A program made the position numbers and the translations under genes. Below are positions 42,021-55,804 of a stretch of DNA of 64,000 bases, in pieces. The stretch is from Spizellomyces punctatus DAOM BR117 (taxonomy: Eukaryota; Chytridiomycota; Chytridiomycetes; Spizellomycetales; Spizellomycetaceae). Position 1 is the stretch's first letter; the number at the start of each line of letters is the position of its first letter. The stretch spans positions 419,407-483,406 of the forward strand of contig NW_015971546.1 in the NCBI RefSeq assembly GCF_000182565.1, written 5' to 3'. Below the pieces are notes generated by a model. It was not told the DNA's origin. It worked only from the letters and a program-made list of their open reading frames with translations, and made no database searches.

Positions 42021-45000
42021 ATGCGCATCTTGTCATTGATTCCCATCTTGCTCTTGACGACGACGCAGGACTTTGGTCATGCCGCCCCCATGGTAGAAAC
42101 ATCCCTCGCTCCAGGTAAACCGTTAGGATTTGGAATGATTACATTGTCGATCAAATCTGTAACACGCGTCGTTTTTTTAATGAATAGAGGGGACACCGAC
42201 TGGCGGTGCGAGCGGCATTGAGGTCTTGTCGACTCCACAATCATCATCTCCTGTCGCTTCTCAAAAGCCAAAAAAGTGTCGTAGAAAAAAGAACAAGCAC
42301 TCGCAAGTGCCAACACCTACTACGACATCCAGCATCGAGATTAGTGTAGCTACACCCACGGGAAACAATTTCATTAATGAACCACAGGGTACTCCTCAGG
42401 GTATGCCTCAGGGTGCACATCAGGGTAACCCTACCGATCCAAACCCGATTATCACACCCGATCGCTCCGATGAGACGCGTTTGCCCATCCAAATCATTCA
42501 GACGGGTGTCCCCATCCCGATGCCCGTCATTGAGCCCTCAAAGCCCGTAGAGACGGGCATGCCCAGAGACAATGGAATACCCACAGAGACTCCCAGAGAG
42601 CGAGAAGAAGAGATGCCTGTCCAGATCTCGACCATTCCCTTCCCTACCGGCATGCCAAACGAAAACAATGGTAACCGCGGGAATAACAACATGCCCCACG
42701 AGAACAACGGTAATCGCGGGAATAACAACATGCCCCACGAGAACAACGGTAATCGCGGGAATAACGGAAACAACAACAACATGCCACACGGGAATAACGG
42801 TAATGGCGGAAACAACGGAAACAACAACAACATGCCACACGAGAATAACGGTAATGGCGGAAACAACGGAAACAACAACAACATGCCACACGAGAATAAC
42901 GGTAATGGCGGAAACAACGGAAACAACAACAACATGCCACACGAGAATAACGGTAATGGCGGAAACAACGGAAACAACAACATTGTCACCACCACCGTCC
43001 TCGAAACTGTCATTCAAACCATCACCGATTCCGCCGCATGCACAACCACCACCATCAACAATGGCGGAAACAACAACAATGGCGGTTCTCAATCCACCAC
43101 CACTGTCCTCGAAACTGTTGTCGTCACTCGATCGGATTCTGCGGCGTGCACGACGACTTTACCCACGCCCACGCCCACGCCAGGTGGAAACAATGGCGGA
43201 AATAACGGTGGTTACAACAATAACAACGGCAACAATGGCAATAACGGTGGTTACAACAATAACAACGGCAACAATGGCAATAACGGTGGTTACAACAATA
43301 ACAACGGTAACAAGGGCAATAACGGTAACAACGGAAACAATGGAAACAAGAACGAAAGTAGAAACACCCCCACCCCAACGCCCACTCCAACACGTACCTC
43401 TGAAAAGGGTTCCAATCTGGTCAAAAAACGACCGCTGCACCCACGCCGACACCTACCCCCGGAAAAGGACTTCAACCCGGTGACAACAAAAACGACGGTG
43501 GTGCTGCCAAGGACAACAAGAACAACGGCGGAGCTGCCAAGGACAACAAGAACAACGGTGGGGCTGCCAAAGACAACAAGAACAACGGCGGTAACAACGG
43601 AGGAGCTGCCAAGGACAACAAGAACAACGGCGGCAACAACGGAGGAGCTGCCAAGGACAACAAGAACAATGGCGGTAACAACGGAGGAGCTGCCAAGGAC
43701 AACAAGAACAATGGCGGTAACAATGGAGGAGCTGCCAAGGACAACAAGAACAACGGCGGTAACAATGGAGGAGCTGCCAAGGACAACAAGAACAACGGCG
43801 GTAACAATGGAGGAGCTGCCAAGGACAACAAGAACAACGGAGGAGCTGCCAAGGACAACAACAACAACGGTGGGGCCGCGAAAGACAACAAGAACAACGG
43901 CGGTAACAATGGCGGTGCTGCCAAGGACAACAAGAACAACGGTGGTGCTGCCAAGGACAACAAAAACAATGGCGGTAACAATGGCGGTGCTGCCAAGGAC
44001 AACGGCGGAGCCGCAAAAGACAACAAGAACAATGGCGGTAATAACGGGCGGAGCCGCCAAGGGAGGAGACAACAAGAACGTCTCCCCCGGTGCGGCCAAA
44101 TTCTGCCAAACTTTGGCAACCTCCCCATCGGTGACGGCACCCAAATTCGCACCGGCTTCTGCTCCCAGACCGCCCAAGGTGCCATCCCCTCTGCCAACAA
44201 ATGGTCTCGACCGTCATTGTCCAACCTGAAAACGAGGCCACAATCCCCATCGGTCAAGACTTTAAAGTCCAGATCAATGTAGCTAATCTCCAAACCGGCT
44301 TCTTTTCTGACCCCCAAACCCTCTACTACGCCCTCCCCCAACAACTCAACGCCCAGGGTATCATCCAAGGCCATCAACACATTACCATCCAACGCATCGC
44401 AGCCAACGCCAACGACAACCTCGCGGCCCCCGACGCCCAAATCTTCCAGTTCTTCAAAGGTCTCAATGATCCCGCCGATGGATCTGGCAATATGGAGACA
44501 ACCGTCCCTGGAACGTCATTCACAACCTCTGGACCCGGGGTCTACCGTATTTGTTCCATGTCGGGATCGTTTTCGCATCAGCCGCTTGTGATGCCCGTTG
44601 CTCAGCGTGGAGCCCAGGATGATTGTATTCGGGTCAATGTTGTTGCGCAAGGGAATAAGCAGGCTGGTAACAAGCAAGCTGACAATAAGCAAGCCGACAA
44701 CAAGCAGGCGGATAACAAGCAAGCTGACAATAAGCAAGCTGACAATAAGCAGGCGGATAACAAGCAAGCTGATAATAAGCAAGCGGGCAACAAGCAAGCT
44801 GACAACAAGCAGGCGGATAACAAGCAAGCTGATAATAAGCAAGCGGGCAACAAGCAAGCCGACAACAAGCAGGCGGATAACAAGCAAGCTGATAATAAGC
44901 AAGCGGGCAACAAGCAAGCTGACAACAAGCAAGCTGACAACAAGCAAGCGGATAACAAGGAAGCTGACAATAAGCAAGCTGACAATAAGCAGGCGGATAA

Positions 45001-45283
45001 CAAGCAAGCTGACAATAAGCAGGCGGATAACAAGCAAGCGGATAACAAGCAAGCTGACAACAAGCAAGCGGATAACAAGCAAGCGGATAACAAGCAAGCT
45101 GATAATAAGCAAGCCGATAACAAGCAGGGCGACAATAAGCAAGCTGACAATAAGCAGGCGAACAACAAGCAAGCGGACAACAAGCAAGCTGACAAGAAGC
45201 AAGTGGACAACAGGAACAACCGTGGCAACAATGGCAATGCAGGCAATGCCAACCGTAACCGAATGACCCGTCGGTTCCACTAG
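42021..45283 (+). CDS. Secreted repeat-rich protein with a conserved fungal extracellular domain
   Basis: Signal peptide MRILSLIPILLLTTTQDFGHA at 42021, an intron ending just before 42188, then Pro-, Asn- and Gly-rich sequence with MPHENNGNGGNNGNNNN units and NNGGYNNNNG units. From about 43480 the unit is AAKDNKNNGG. A globular domain follows: LPIGDGTQIRTGFCSQTAQG, STVIVQPENEATIPIGQDFK, GHQHITIQ, FFKGLN, YRICSM and QRGAQDDCIRV, a domain I know from secreted fungal proteins. The C-terminus is about 37 copies of ADNKQ. Four single-base shifts are needed to keep the frame (about 43410, 44047, 44115 and 44199). Either the gene is decaying or the sequence has errors; the protein is probably cell-wall or matrix. 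Confidence 0.7.
42660..42984 (+). repeat. MPHENNGNGGNNGNNNN-coding tandem repeat
   Basis: Two shorter units of 42-45 bases followed by four longer units of about 57 bases, the last ones nearly identical. They encode an Asn/Gly-rich linker. Confidence 0.85.
43482..44040 (+). repeat. AAKDNKNNGG-coding tandem repeat
   Basis: About fifteen units of variable length (30, 45 and 42 bases) encoding AAKDNKNNGG with optional GNNGG. Synonymous variation shows selection for the protein. Confidence 0.85.
44652..45214 (+). repeat. 15-base tandem repeat coding ADNKQ
   Basis: About 37 units of 15 bases. A higher-order 60-base period (AGNKQ every fourth unit) marks the first half. Not a CRISPR array: repeats are contiguous and coding. 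Confidence 0.9.
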
Positions 45284-45576
45284 TCCAGCCACATAGATAG
45301 CTGCATACAAGTTTTTTCGAGAAAGTATATATAGACCTATTTTGAATCAACAGTTTTTTGTAGATAGGGTAGGTACATAGAAGAAGGGAGAGGGATTGTA
45401 AGATGACATGTCCATTTTTTGTTTCTTGTGGGTTTTTCATTGTAAAGTTGAAAATAGAGAAAAGTTTTGAAAACAGAGTTTTGGCATTTGCAGTTCACGT
45501 AAAACTACCAAGCGCGTCCTTGGTTTTTGACGCGTCCAAATCTCTCTCGCCTCTCAACCAACTGGCCATTCCGACC

Positions 45577-46300
45577 ATGCTCACCTCAAACCCCCTCGAA
45601 CAGTACATTCTCCCAAACGCCCCACCAACAGTGTACTACATCCCGTCCTTCCTAACCCCCCAAGAATCCACAACCCTCCTCGAAAAAATCTACAAAACCC
45701 CCAAACCAAAATGGGTTTCCCTTCGTAACCGCCGCTTACAGAACTGGGGTGTCCTTGCAGGGCATTGTCCCCTTTCAGACCCACTACCCCCTTGGTTAAC
45801 CGCCATCGAAAACCGAATCGCAGCATTGGGTATATGGCATCAACATTCCCACGCCAACAATTGTCTTATCAACGAGTAACGTATTCCCCCCGTCGCACAC
45901 TTGTTACATATATTCACCCATATTTTGAATTAGGTATTTACCAGGGCAAGGTATCCTCCCCCACGAAGACGGCCCAGCCTTCCACCCAACAATAGCAACC
46001 CTCTCCCTCTCAAGTACCTGTCTCCTCCAATTATACCCACACGGTCAAACCAAAGCCTCTCATACCCTGTTTTTGGAACCGGGGAGCTTGTTGGTGTTGG
46101 ATGGGGAGGTTTATAGGGGGTTTTTGCATGGGATTCCTGAGCAGAGGGTTGATGTTCTTGAAGGGGTTGTGAATCCTGTTCGAGATTTTGGTAAGGAGGG
46201 GGGGAGGATTGAGAGGGGTACGAGAGTTAGTGTGACGTTTAGGGTTGTTAAAAAGGTTGCCAAAGTTTCTGTTGGGAGGGTATTTGGAAAGAGGGTTTAA
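45577..46300 (+). CDS. ALKBH6: ALKBH6-like 2-oxoglutarate/Fe(II) dioxygenase
   Basis: Two exons, 45577-45875 and 45934-46300, spliced in frame across NE/YLPGQG. The start MLTSNPLEQYILPNAPPTVY is chosen because homologues begin just before the YIPSFLT motif; an in-frame upstream extension has no family resemblance. Signature: NRRLQNWG near residue 45, then HANNCLINEYLPGQGILPHE with the iron ligands His and Asp in PHEDGP, the third His in RGFLHGI, and the 2OG-binding Arg in RVSVTFR. ALKBH6 is an AlkB relative with a role in alkylation tolerance; its substrate is debated. All catalytic residues are present. Confidence 0.88.
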
Positions 46301-46578
46301 GAAAAAGTTTTGGGTTTATCGGTTATGAAACCAAAAACCGCCAAAGCATTCACAACATGGATCGAAAATCTGTTGATGGAGTGGTCAAATTGCTTTGTAG
46401 ATACCACATGTATAACCCATATTTTAATCAACTTGATTTATGCTATTTTGTTGACATTGTGTTTATCCCCTCAATAACCAACTCTACGCCCTTCCATCTC
46501 GATTTCCATCAAATCAAGGCATCTACAGTCCCTCTCCCATAAAACACCTCCCACGACATAGCCCTTAATGCCATGTCC

Positions 46579-47680
46579 TCATCCCTCAATAACCAACTCT
46601 ACTTTCCACCTTGTTTTCCAGCGTCCCATAAAGGCATCTACAGCCCATGGCATCCCTCTCCCATAAAACTCCTTGTACCCTTCTTCACGGTATAAATCCA
46701 ATTGAGATAATACAAGCCTCCGAAATGCCCCTGACGTTCCTGTGGGTATCTCTAGAACCTCTTGTTCAGAAACGACGCCGTCGGACATGTACACAGCAGC
46801 TGGGTCCGTGTTTCCCACTAGTTTAAGCGATTGAAGCCGGGTCAATGGGGGTAGGATGACGGTTGTGATGGATCTGACAGTCAAGTGCGTTTCAGTTGAT
46901 AGTGTTAATGTTAGAGATTGGAGGGTGTGTGAAAGGGATTGGAGATCGCTTGGTCGTAGTCTTGGAAGGGGCGTTACATGAAATTCCGTTAACTGAGGAT
47001 GAGATTCCAGAAATGGTGCAATGGCATATGAATCCATTGTAGGGCGGTACACGGAATGTCTTGACCGTGGAGCCTGTGATAAGATCAACTTTTTTAACCC
47101 CGGGGCAGCGTATCGTATCCTTTCGAACCCTCTTGTTGATATCCCTGTCGAATGCAACACCAATCCTTCTAATTTGTTTCCCGCAGCTTCAAAAACCCTC
47201 TCTAAAAACTCATCATCAACCCTCATGTACACTTCCAACTCTCTTAATGTCCCTATACGAAGCTTCCAAGGCAATGCATACGGTACATCACAATGAAGAT
47301 GTAATCGCACCGTATGGACATTCTCACACATTTCAACCATATGATATAAAACATATTGCAACGAATACGGTTTGAACATGTCGATACCGGAATCCCTCCT
47401 CCCATCATCATCATCTTTCTCCACCAACAACCAACCAAACATCCTCAATAACGTGAACAAAATCCTTGTAGGGACCCAAAACGGCGTTAACGAATCCTCT
47501 CCAGGCTCGGTTTTGGATACGTGTGCCGAGTCGGGGGGCTGACCAGAGGATTTGGCGGGTTGTGAGATAAAATGCTTTTGAGACTTGGAGGCAGGCGTAG
47601 AGGGTTGGGTTGTGGTGTGTTGTTGGGGTTTTGGTGTGGAGGAGGATACACGATAAGAGTTCGGGTGGGAGCGGTGACAT
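46579..47680 (-). CDS. F-box protein with frame break
   Basis: Starts MSPLPPELLSCILLHTKTPT at 47680 on the minus strand, an F-box, then LYACLQVSKAFYLTTRQILW. This frame ends at 47411. The sequence goes on in another frame (LVEKDDDDGRRDSGIDMFKP onward) to a stop at 46579, with leucine-rich segments (LRELEVYM, LEGLVLHSTGI, LKKLILSQ, LQSLTLTL). The join near 47415-47500 needs a short intron or a single-base shift; I see no convincing splice site. F-box proteins supply substrates to SCF ubiquitin ligases. Confidence 0.65.
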
Positions 47681-48300
47681 TTTATGTGTCCTTTTTTTTT
47701 TGTAATGTGTATTGTCTGCACAAGTTGCAACAAGATTGGAAAAACCCAGTTGTGCTTTTTGAAATTCTTGGCCCACCTCGGGCCATATACCACACCCTCA
47801 TCACCCCAATATCCCCACGGCTCAGTTGTTTCCTGCTCTGCTAGTTACGTAATTACGAGCAATGCAACAGGCTCTTGCTTTTTTACGGTCAAAACTTTTG
47901 ATATGATGGATACTTGTATGTCTCGTCGAGTGGGGATTGGAAACCATTATTGTAAAGGGAATCTATGTTTTTAACTACGAGTTGGTTTTGGACAACGAGC
48001 ATTGATTCGACACCATTGATATATATGCAACTTTACGGTTAAGAAAATCTAGGTAGATGTGTTTATTGCAATATCATTCCGTCTATCTCATCGTGTTTTT
48101 TGGACGTGATAAGTGAGAGGTTTCTTGCATGTTCAACGAAACATTGGCCGTTCATCAAAACCCCAAGTATCTTGGTAGGCTATCGGAGATTTCCAGTTTA
48201 ACAAGCTTACATACACAACATGCGTTTATTGGATGAGAGTCTCATTAACCCATAAAAGGAAATTTTTATTTTTGACCAAACTTGACGGATCTTGCTCACA
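47681..48300. promoter_or_regulatory. Divergent intergenic region (F-box / MPP10)
   Basis: AT-rich. No RNA gene or repeat is recognised. Confidence 0.4.
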
Positions 48301-50251
48301 ATGATACTCTATTCCTCCACTGAATTCCACTTTTTGCATCCTTGCGTTATGACACCCCCAACCCTCCCAATAAACCCAACATCCCTCTCCCCGCACAAGT
48401 TCCTAGCCCCCTCACAAACCCTCAGCACCTCCCTTCTAAAAACAACATGCGCACTCTACTCCCTTGCCCATCAATCCCAACCTATCCAAATGACGCATTT
48501 GGACAAGGTTTGGGTGGATGGGTTTGATGCGGAGCAGATTTGGGAGCAGATTTGGATGCTTGTTGGGCCTTTTGGGGAGTATTTTGGGGATAAAGTTCAG
48601 GAGATTTTGGAGAATGCGGAGGGGGATGCGGAGGAGAGTGATGTGCATGTGGAGGAATTGGAGGAGGATGAAGAGGAGGATGTGAGTGAGCATGATGAGG
48701 ACGAGGATGTGGATAACGAGGATGAGGAAGAAGAGGAAGGCGAGGAACAAGATGAGGAATTGGAGGAAAACGATAACGAGGACATGTTGAGCGGTTCAGA
48801 CCCACTCGATGACGACCAGGTCTCAAACGCTTCCAACCCCTCCGACTCACCACGGAAACGCAAAAGCATCATTGATGACGAATTCTTTTCCCTTGAAGAC
48901 ATGGAGCGATTCGCCGACTTTGGTGAGGCGCGTGATATGAAACGTGCACGGCGGAACCAAGAGGATCTAGAAGAAGATGATGATGAGTTTGCATTGGAGG
49001 ATGAGTTGAATGAGGAGGATGAGAATGCGAATGGTATGAAAAAATATTTAGAGTGTATATCAACGGGGTGGGTGACATTTTCTGTTATTATTTGCAGAGA
49101 TTCGGTATGAGGATTTCTTTGGACCGCGTGAACAGCATCATGAGCGGCCTGATGCACGTGTACGGTTCTCGGATCAGAACCAAGTCAAGGAATTCCAAAG
49201 GGAGGATGAGAATCAGGAGGAACAAGACCAGGAGGATGAGGACCAAGGGGAAGAAAACCCGACAGTACACCCTTCCCGAACCGCCAACCTGTTTGATGAA
49301 GACACCCAGCCGGATACGACCATCTCCACCTTTGAAAGAGAGCAAAAAAAACTTGCGGCCCAAATCACCCAGCTCGAGTCTGAAGCCATCGCCCCCAAAC
49401 CATGGACCCTCAATGGAGAAGCCTTTAGCAAATCCCGTCCAGTCAATTCCCTCCTCGAAGAAGATTTAGAATACGAGCACGCCGCCAAACCCGTTCCCGT
49501 CATAACAGAAGAAAAAACATCGTCGTTGGAGGATTTGATCAAGCAGCGGATCAAGGATGCTGTGTTTGATGATGTAGTTCGCAAGGCGCCACCTCGGGAT
49601 AGAGATTTTGATCCCAATAGACGTATCGAGATTATAGAAGAAAAGAGCAGCAAGGGGCTTGCAGAGGTCTACGAGGAAGACTATATGCGAAAAACAGGAC
49701 AAACAACCACAACAGAAAAAGACGCCGCCCTCGCCGCCCAACACGCTGAAATCGATACCCTCTTCAAATCCCTTTGTCAGAATCTTGATGCCCTTTCCAA
49801 CTGGCATTTCCAGCCCAAACCCACTACCGTCGAACTGCAAGTCACACCCCTCCCCAACGCTCCTGCTTTGCAAATGGAGGATATCACGCCTTCTCATGTA
49901 GCCGATTCTGCACTCGTAGCACCCTCGGAGGTATTCGCACCCCCCAAGGACCTCAAAGGCGACAAGGAACTCTCATCCGGCACCAAGAAACGTCTTCGAG
50001 ACAAAACGAGGAAACAAGCTGGAAAAGCCCGCAAAGAGAAACAAGATCGTCTTCAGGCTATTGTGGCTGCTAAACCCCGTACAGCCTTCGCAGAGCGCAA
50101 AGAAAAGGAGTCGGCGTTGAAGAAATTGATGGGACAAAAGAATGTGACTGTAGTTGGTAAAGTCGATAAAGGGGCCAAGGCGAGGGGTGTGGAAAAGGGG
50201 GGAAAAATTGGGGAAAGAAAAGTGGAGAGAGCAGAATTTTTGAGGTTGTAA
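48301..50251 (+). CDS. MPP10: U3 snoRNP protein MPP10
   Basis: Two exons joined over a short intron (about 49035-49098) giving NEIRYEDFFGPRE. The N-terminal half is highly acidic (EDEEEDVSEHDEDEDVDNED), as usual in MPP10. The second half has the diagnostic PWTLNGEAFSKSRPVNSLLE, EDLEYEHAAKPVPVITEE, SSLEDLIKQRIKDAVFDDVV, and a basic C-terminus (KKRLRDKTRKQAGKARKEKQ). MPP10 works with IMP3 and IMP4 in the small-subunit processome to cleave pre-18S rRNA. The start could be MILYSSTEF at 48301 or MTPPTLPIN at 48349; both are in frame. Confidence 0.93.
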
Positions 50252-50413
50252 ACACAAATTGTATATTGTGGTATTATTCATAACAATGATAGCGGGAACA
50301 ATATAATCTTTATTTCATTATACAATGGCGTTTGGTCTTTTTACAACCTGCAGTACATATTGTATATCCACGAACTCAATACTCCAAGCAAGGCGGATCC
50401 CACCATTTTCTTT

Positions 50414-51844
50414 TTACTGATCCATCAAACTAATGAACCCCAACTCAGCTTGCACCTGCCTCCCCGCCAAAATCTCTGGATACTTTTCCCGCCCCTCTTG
50501 TCCACCCAACCCTCCAAGAGGCCTCAAAACCCTATCACTAGCAACATGATAAAACAAGGTTGACGAAATCCTCCATAAAGGACGGTTCTTTTCTTTTTGC
50601 CTCGTCATGGCAGCGATGGTATCCTCCACAACACACACCTCGTGAAACCCGGCGCGAATGACACCCCCGGTTAGGATCTCGAGTTGTTTACCGGCTTGGA
50701 CCAAAAGTGTTTGTGGAGGGAGTTTGGCGAGGAGTTTTTGGTACGTGGGTGTCCAGATGTGGAGACCTGGGAATCGAGATGGACCGTGGATCGTCAATAA
50801 ATTGAGATCCCTACAATGTGTCGTGTTCATTAACATAAACATTTTTGAAAAGCATGGTGTATGATGATAATTGCAGGATACGTACGTATGAAACCCAGCC
50901 AAAACCGTTCCAACTTTACCATACTTTTCCAAATCACTTCCGGTAGGCGCCAACAAGTGCGGTCCGTACCGTCCAAACTCTACAAACGTCTCCCGAGGGA
51001 GTCCGAGTCCAATTGCGAGCATTTCTGTGAGGGTTTCGACAGAGGTGTGCATGAGTGTTCCCCATGTGTTCATTGTTTTAGACCAGGTTGGGAATGCTAG
51101 TGGGTTTTGTTTAGTATAATGTTGTATAATGGAGGTTTGTAGTGCAAGTTTTTGTGCGTGGTTTTCTTTTTACCTGCTGGAACGACCGGGTCGGCGTTTA
51201 GGGCATTGAATTGGGTTTCCGGGGGTTGGTCACCGATACGCCAAAACTTTATAAAAACTGTGTTGGTTACGGGAATGCAAACGTACGTTTCATCAAACAA
51301 AACTTACGAAACGCCATTTAGGATCCGTACCATCGTAAGGCAAAGGTTTATTCTCCTCAGCCATCTACAAAAAAACCCAAAAAGAAAACCACATTTTAAA
51401 AAACAAACTCTTTTGTATAATCAACTACCAACTTACGGTCTTGACAATCTCCTCACACCCTTCATCCCTCGCACACCTCGGCCGCTCCGTATTCTCTGGA
51501 GTAGCACCAACTTGATACCCAACCTCCGGCCTCACATCCCGTAACTTTGCTTCCTCATCCTGCGCAAAATAATCTTCCATGACATTTAGGAATGTGTCAT
51601 TGTGGGATTGGTTTACGCGGGGGTCGTGGATTGCGAGGGCTGAGTGGGTTTTGAGGGCTGTTGCTGCCTACATGTGTATGTTCATATTCAGTATATTTTA
51701 TTGTTTTCAAAGAAAATGGGGTTTTTGTTGTTGGTGTACCTTTTCGCATTCTGCGAGTGCTTCCTCGGAGGTTGGGTCTGCTAGAAAAGGCGCGAGGTTC
51801 ACAACGGGGAGGATAAAGGTCGTTGCTTGGACGGTGACGGTCAT
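50414..51844 (-). CDS. 2-oxoglutarate/Fe(II) dioxygenase, isopenicillin-N-synthase type
   Basis: Six or so exons on the minus strand, ATG at 51844 (MTVTVQATTFILPVVNLAPF) to a stop at 50414. Exons give KTHSALAIHDPRVNQSHNDT, a DPKWRF..WRIGDQPPETQF segment, then FGRYGPHLLAPTGSDLEKYG, the His and Asp ligands in AGFHTDLNLLTIHG and the second His in GGVIRAGFHEVCVV. About 370 residues, normal for the 2OG-Fe(II) class that includes oxidases of small molecules; the substrate is unknown. The downstream gap to MPP10 is only 162 bases. Confidence 0.82.
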
Positions 51845-52276
51845 GATGAGCGTAAGTTGTCAAAACAAAAGATGGAATTGCAAGGAACGAGGAGGGAAAT
51901 GGTTGCCCGTTTTTCTCGCTTTTGTGTTTTTTGAGGTCTGTGCATGTTGGGGACACATATTGCCTTTTTGGGACTACTGCGCTCACGTGATAAAATCGAA
52001 CTCAAACTTTGGAGATAACTTTTGTATCATGATATTCTGGGTTTGAATAATGGCCAAAGACGATCAACAATGCGTAGAAGTCTGCTGGTATAAACAAGGA
52101 AGGGTATTTCAAACAATCTCACAATTAATGGCTTCTTTTTGCATGTCGATTTGGACGTTTTATCATATGTCCCCTATTACAGCTTAAACTCAGTACAACC
52201 CGTATCGCTGTATGCACTGGACAAGCGATTAGCCTTTACATGTGTCAATAGGTGGCATATAAAGTACTAGCCGAAT
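51845..52276. promoter_or_regulatory. Divergent intergenic region
   Basis: About 430 bases shared as upstream region by the dioxygenase and the small ORF at 52277. No further feature is seen. Confidence 0.35.
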
Positions 52277-52582
52277 ATGCATAATTCAAAGCAGACCACT
52301 ACTGTGCTTGTCCAGTTGCTACGAGTTGTAATTGCTGCTGACAAAACCCACGTGACCGATCATGATGACAAGTCTCTCACAGTCAAAGTTTGCATTCTGC
52401 CATCACTTTCCCAAACCATGAATCGCGGCCCCATTGTCCTCACAATTGACGAAGCAGAATACCTTCTCGACCAACTTCCACCCCCTTCAAAAGACGAAGA
52501 TACCCTCGTTACAAAACTCCGCGAAAAACTCGAGATCCTTTTAAACGAGCTGCGAAAAGGTGCTGAAGGCTCTGGTCATTAA
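52277..52582 (+). CDS. Small unrecognised protein, 101 residues
   Basis: Uninterrupted frame MHNSKQTTTVLVQLLRVVIA. A mix of strand and helix (VCILPSLSQTMNRGPIVLTI, then DEAEYLLDQLPPPSKDEDTL and a final amphipathic helix LREKLEILLNELRKG). No signal peptide or motif. It ends only four bases before the MBL-fold gene on the same strand, so they may share one transcript. It could also be a regulatory upstream ORF. Confidence 0.5.
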   Translation: MHNSKQTTTVLVQLLRVVIAADKTHVTDHDDKSLTVKVCILPSLSQTMNRGPIVLTIDEAEYLLDQLPPPSKDEDTLVTKLREKLEILLNELRKGAEGSGH

Positions 52583-52586
52583 AAAG

Positions 52587-53559
52587 ATGGCGGATTACAA
52601 TGTCAGTGTAAATGTTGTCGGTCCCCTGGATTGTAACTGCGTTATTGTGGGAAATAAGCAGACGGGTGAGGCGGTTGTTGTTGATCCTGGGGGAGATGTG
52701 CAATTGATTTTGGACGAGGCAGAGAGGATGAATGTTCAAGTAATGTCATTACAAACAGTATTACAAAAAACTGGCCAAAAACTAATAACTGCACTTGACA
52801 GATTAAGAAAATCTACCATACCCACGCCCATTTCGATCACTTTCTCGCTACCGCCCAACTCCAAAGCGCAACGGGTGCAACAACCCACCTCCACCAACAA
52901 GACCAGGTAAAACCACTCTCCCAAGAGATTACAAAAACAGATTCTCACTCCACTACCTTACAGTTTCTTTGGGAAAGACTCGAAGACCAGTGTCGCCTCA
53001 TAGGTCTCATTCTCTCATCTGATCAAATCCCATCTCCACCCGACACCCTCCTACGTAAGTCCACACCCACACAAAAAAAAGAGCTCATATATAAATATAA
53101 ATACTCACATCACCCAAAAGTTGGTCAAGAACCCATTACTCTCGGTACAACCCAAATCGGCACAGTCTTGCATACACCTGGACACAGTCCCGGATCATCT
53201 TCTTATTACTTTCCTGAACTGGGTATAGTGTGCACGGGGGATACACTATTCAGGTTCGTCCTAACATTAAATGCAAAAAACTATACGCATGTCTTAATGT
53301 CACATCCAACAGGGACTCGATCGGTAGAACCGATCTCTGGAAAGCATCCTTTACAACCTTGCAGGAATCAGTTCTTTCAAAACTCTACACACTTCCAGAT
53401 GATGTCAAGGTGATTCCTGGCCATGGACCCGCAACGACAGTGGGGAGAGAGAAAAAATACAACATGTTTGTGAGGGACGTTGTGGATAAGGGGGTATCAA
53501 AGTTGGCGGAGGGATGCGCGGGGTGTGAAGCATTGAAAGGATTGGAAGCGAGGTTATGA
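52587..53559 (+). CDS. MBL-fold hydrolase
   Basis: Four exons, start MADYNVSVNVVGPLDCNCVI. VVVDPGGDVQLILDEAER is followed, across a 63-base intron (52739-52801), by the metal motif KKIYHTHAHFDHFLATAQLQ (HxHxDH). Later ligands are in HTPGHSPGSSSYYFPELG, CTGDTLF and IPGHGPATTVG. This is the glyoxalase II / beta-lactamase-like fold, binding two metal ions. A 30-residue insert rich in Ser and Leu lies between the first and second metal motifs (TDSHSTTLQFLWERLEDQC). The substrate is not evident. Confidence 0.88.
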
Positions 53560-53728
53560 AACAGTCCCCTTTCATGCATGGCCATTTTAAACAGATGTCA
53601 CACTCGCTGCACATGGTGTATCTCATGTATTACATGCAGACAAACCAAAAAAAAAAGACACAAGGTCCATTATGAATAAAAGTCTCTTTAAAAATGGTCC
53701 ATTTCCCCCCCTCCCCAGTCTCAAACAT

Positions 53729-55370
<1,642 letters not shown>

Positions 55371-55804
55371 TGTTGACAAGCACTTGTGTTCTATCACGAC
55401 CTGAAGGTGGAAAAAAACAGTGTGATCACTGTCAAGTGGAGGGGGGACGATGGACGGTGATGATCGGGTTTAGTTGCCGTGGCAACAGAGCTTTTGGCTT
55501 CGTGGAACGTGAGTCGGCTGAGTCATCCAATGATGTGTCTGCATCATACAGTATTTTGCTCGTGCGTCCCAAGTATTGATCAGTCATAAAGTCAAATGAT
55601 GAACAACAAAATATATATGAGGTACTAAATAGTGTATTTACAAAAACAGACACGCCATGTATACATCATCTCGTTGATATGCTATATAAAACAATGTTAT
55701 GCTACAGAAGTATGCTGCACTATACTACAATTATATATAGGATCGCAACAGGAAGAAAGGTATTGCAGCCTAGCACGATATCAAAATTGTCCGCACTAAG
55801 TGCA
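55371..55804. other. Intergenic region
   Basis: Upstream of aspartate aminotransferase and 3' flank of the SEL1 gene; AT-rich in the second half. Nothing else is seen. Confidence 0.4.

Noticed and set aside
44652..45214. CRISPR-like array of short repeats
   Set aside because: Units are contiguous 15-base repeats with no spacers, and they encode ADNKQ in one open frame of a secreted eukaryotic protein.
44516..45310. Long leucine- and cysteine-rich minus-strand frames opposite the repeat
   Set aside because: They are shadows of the tandem repeat on the plus strand and have no start context, splice sites or domain.
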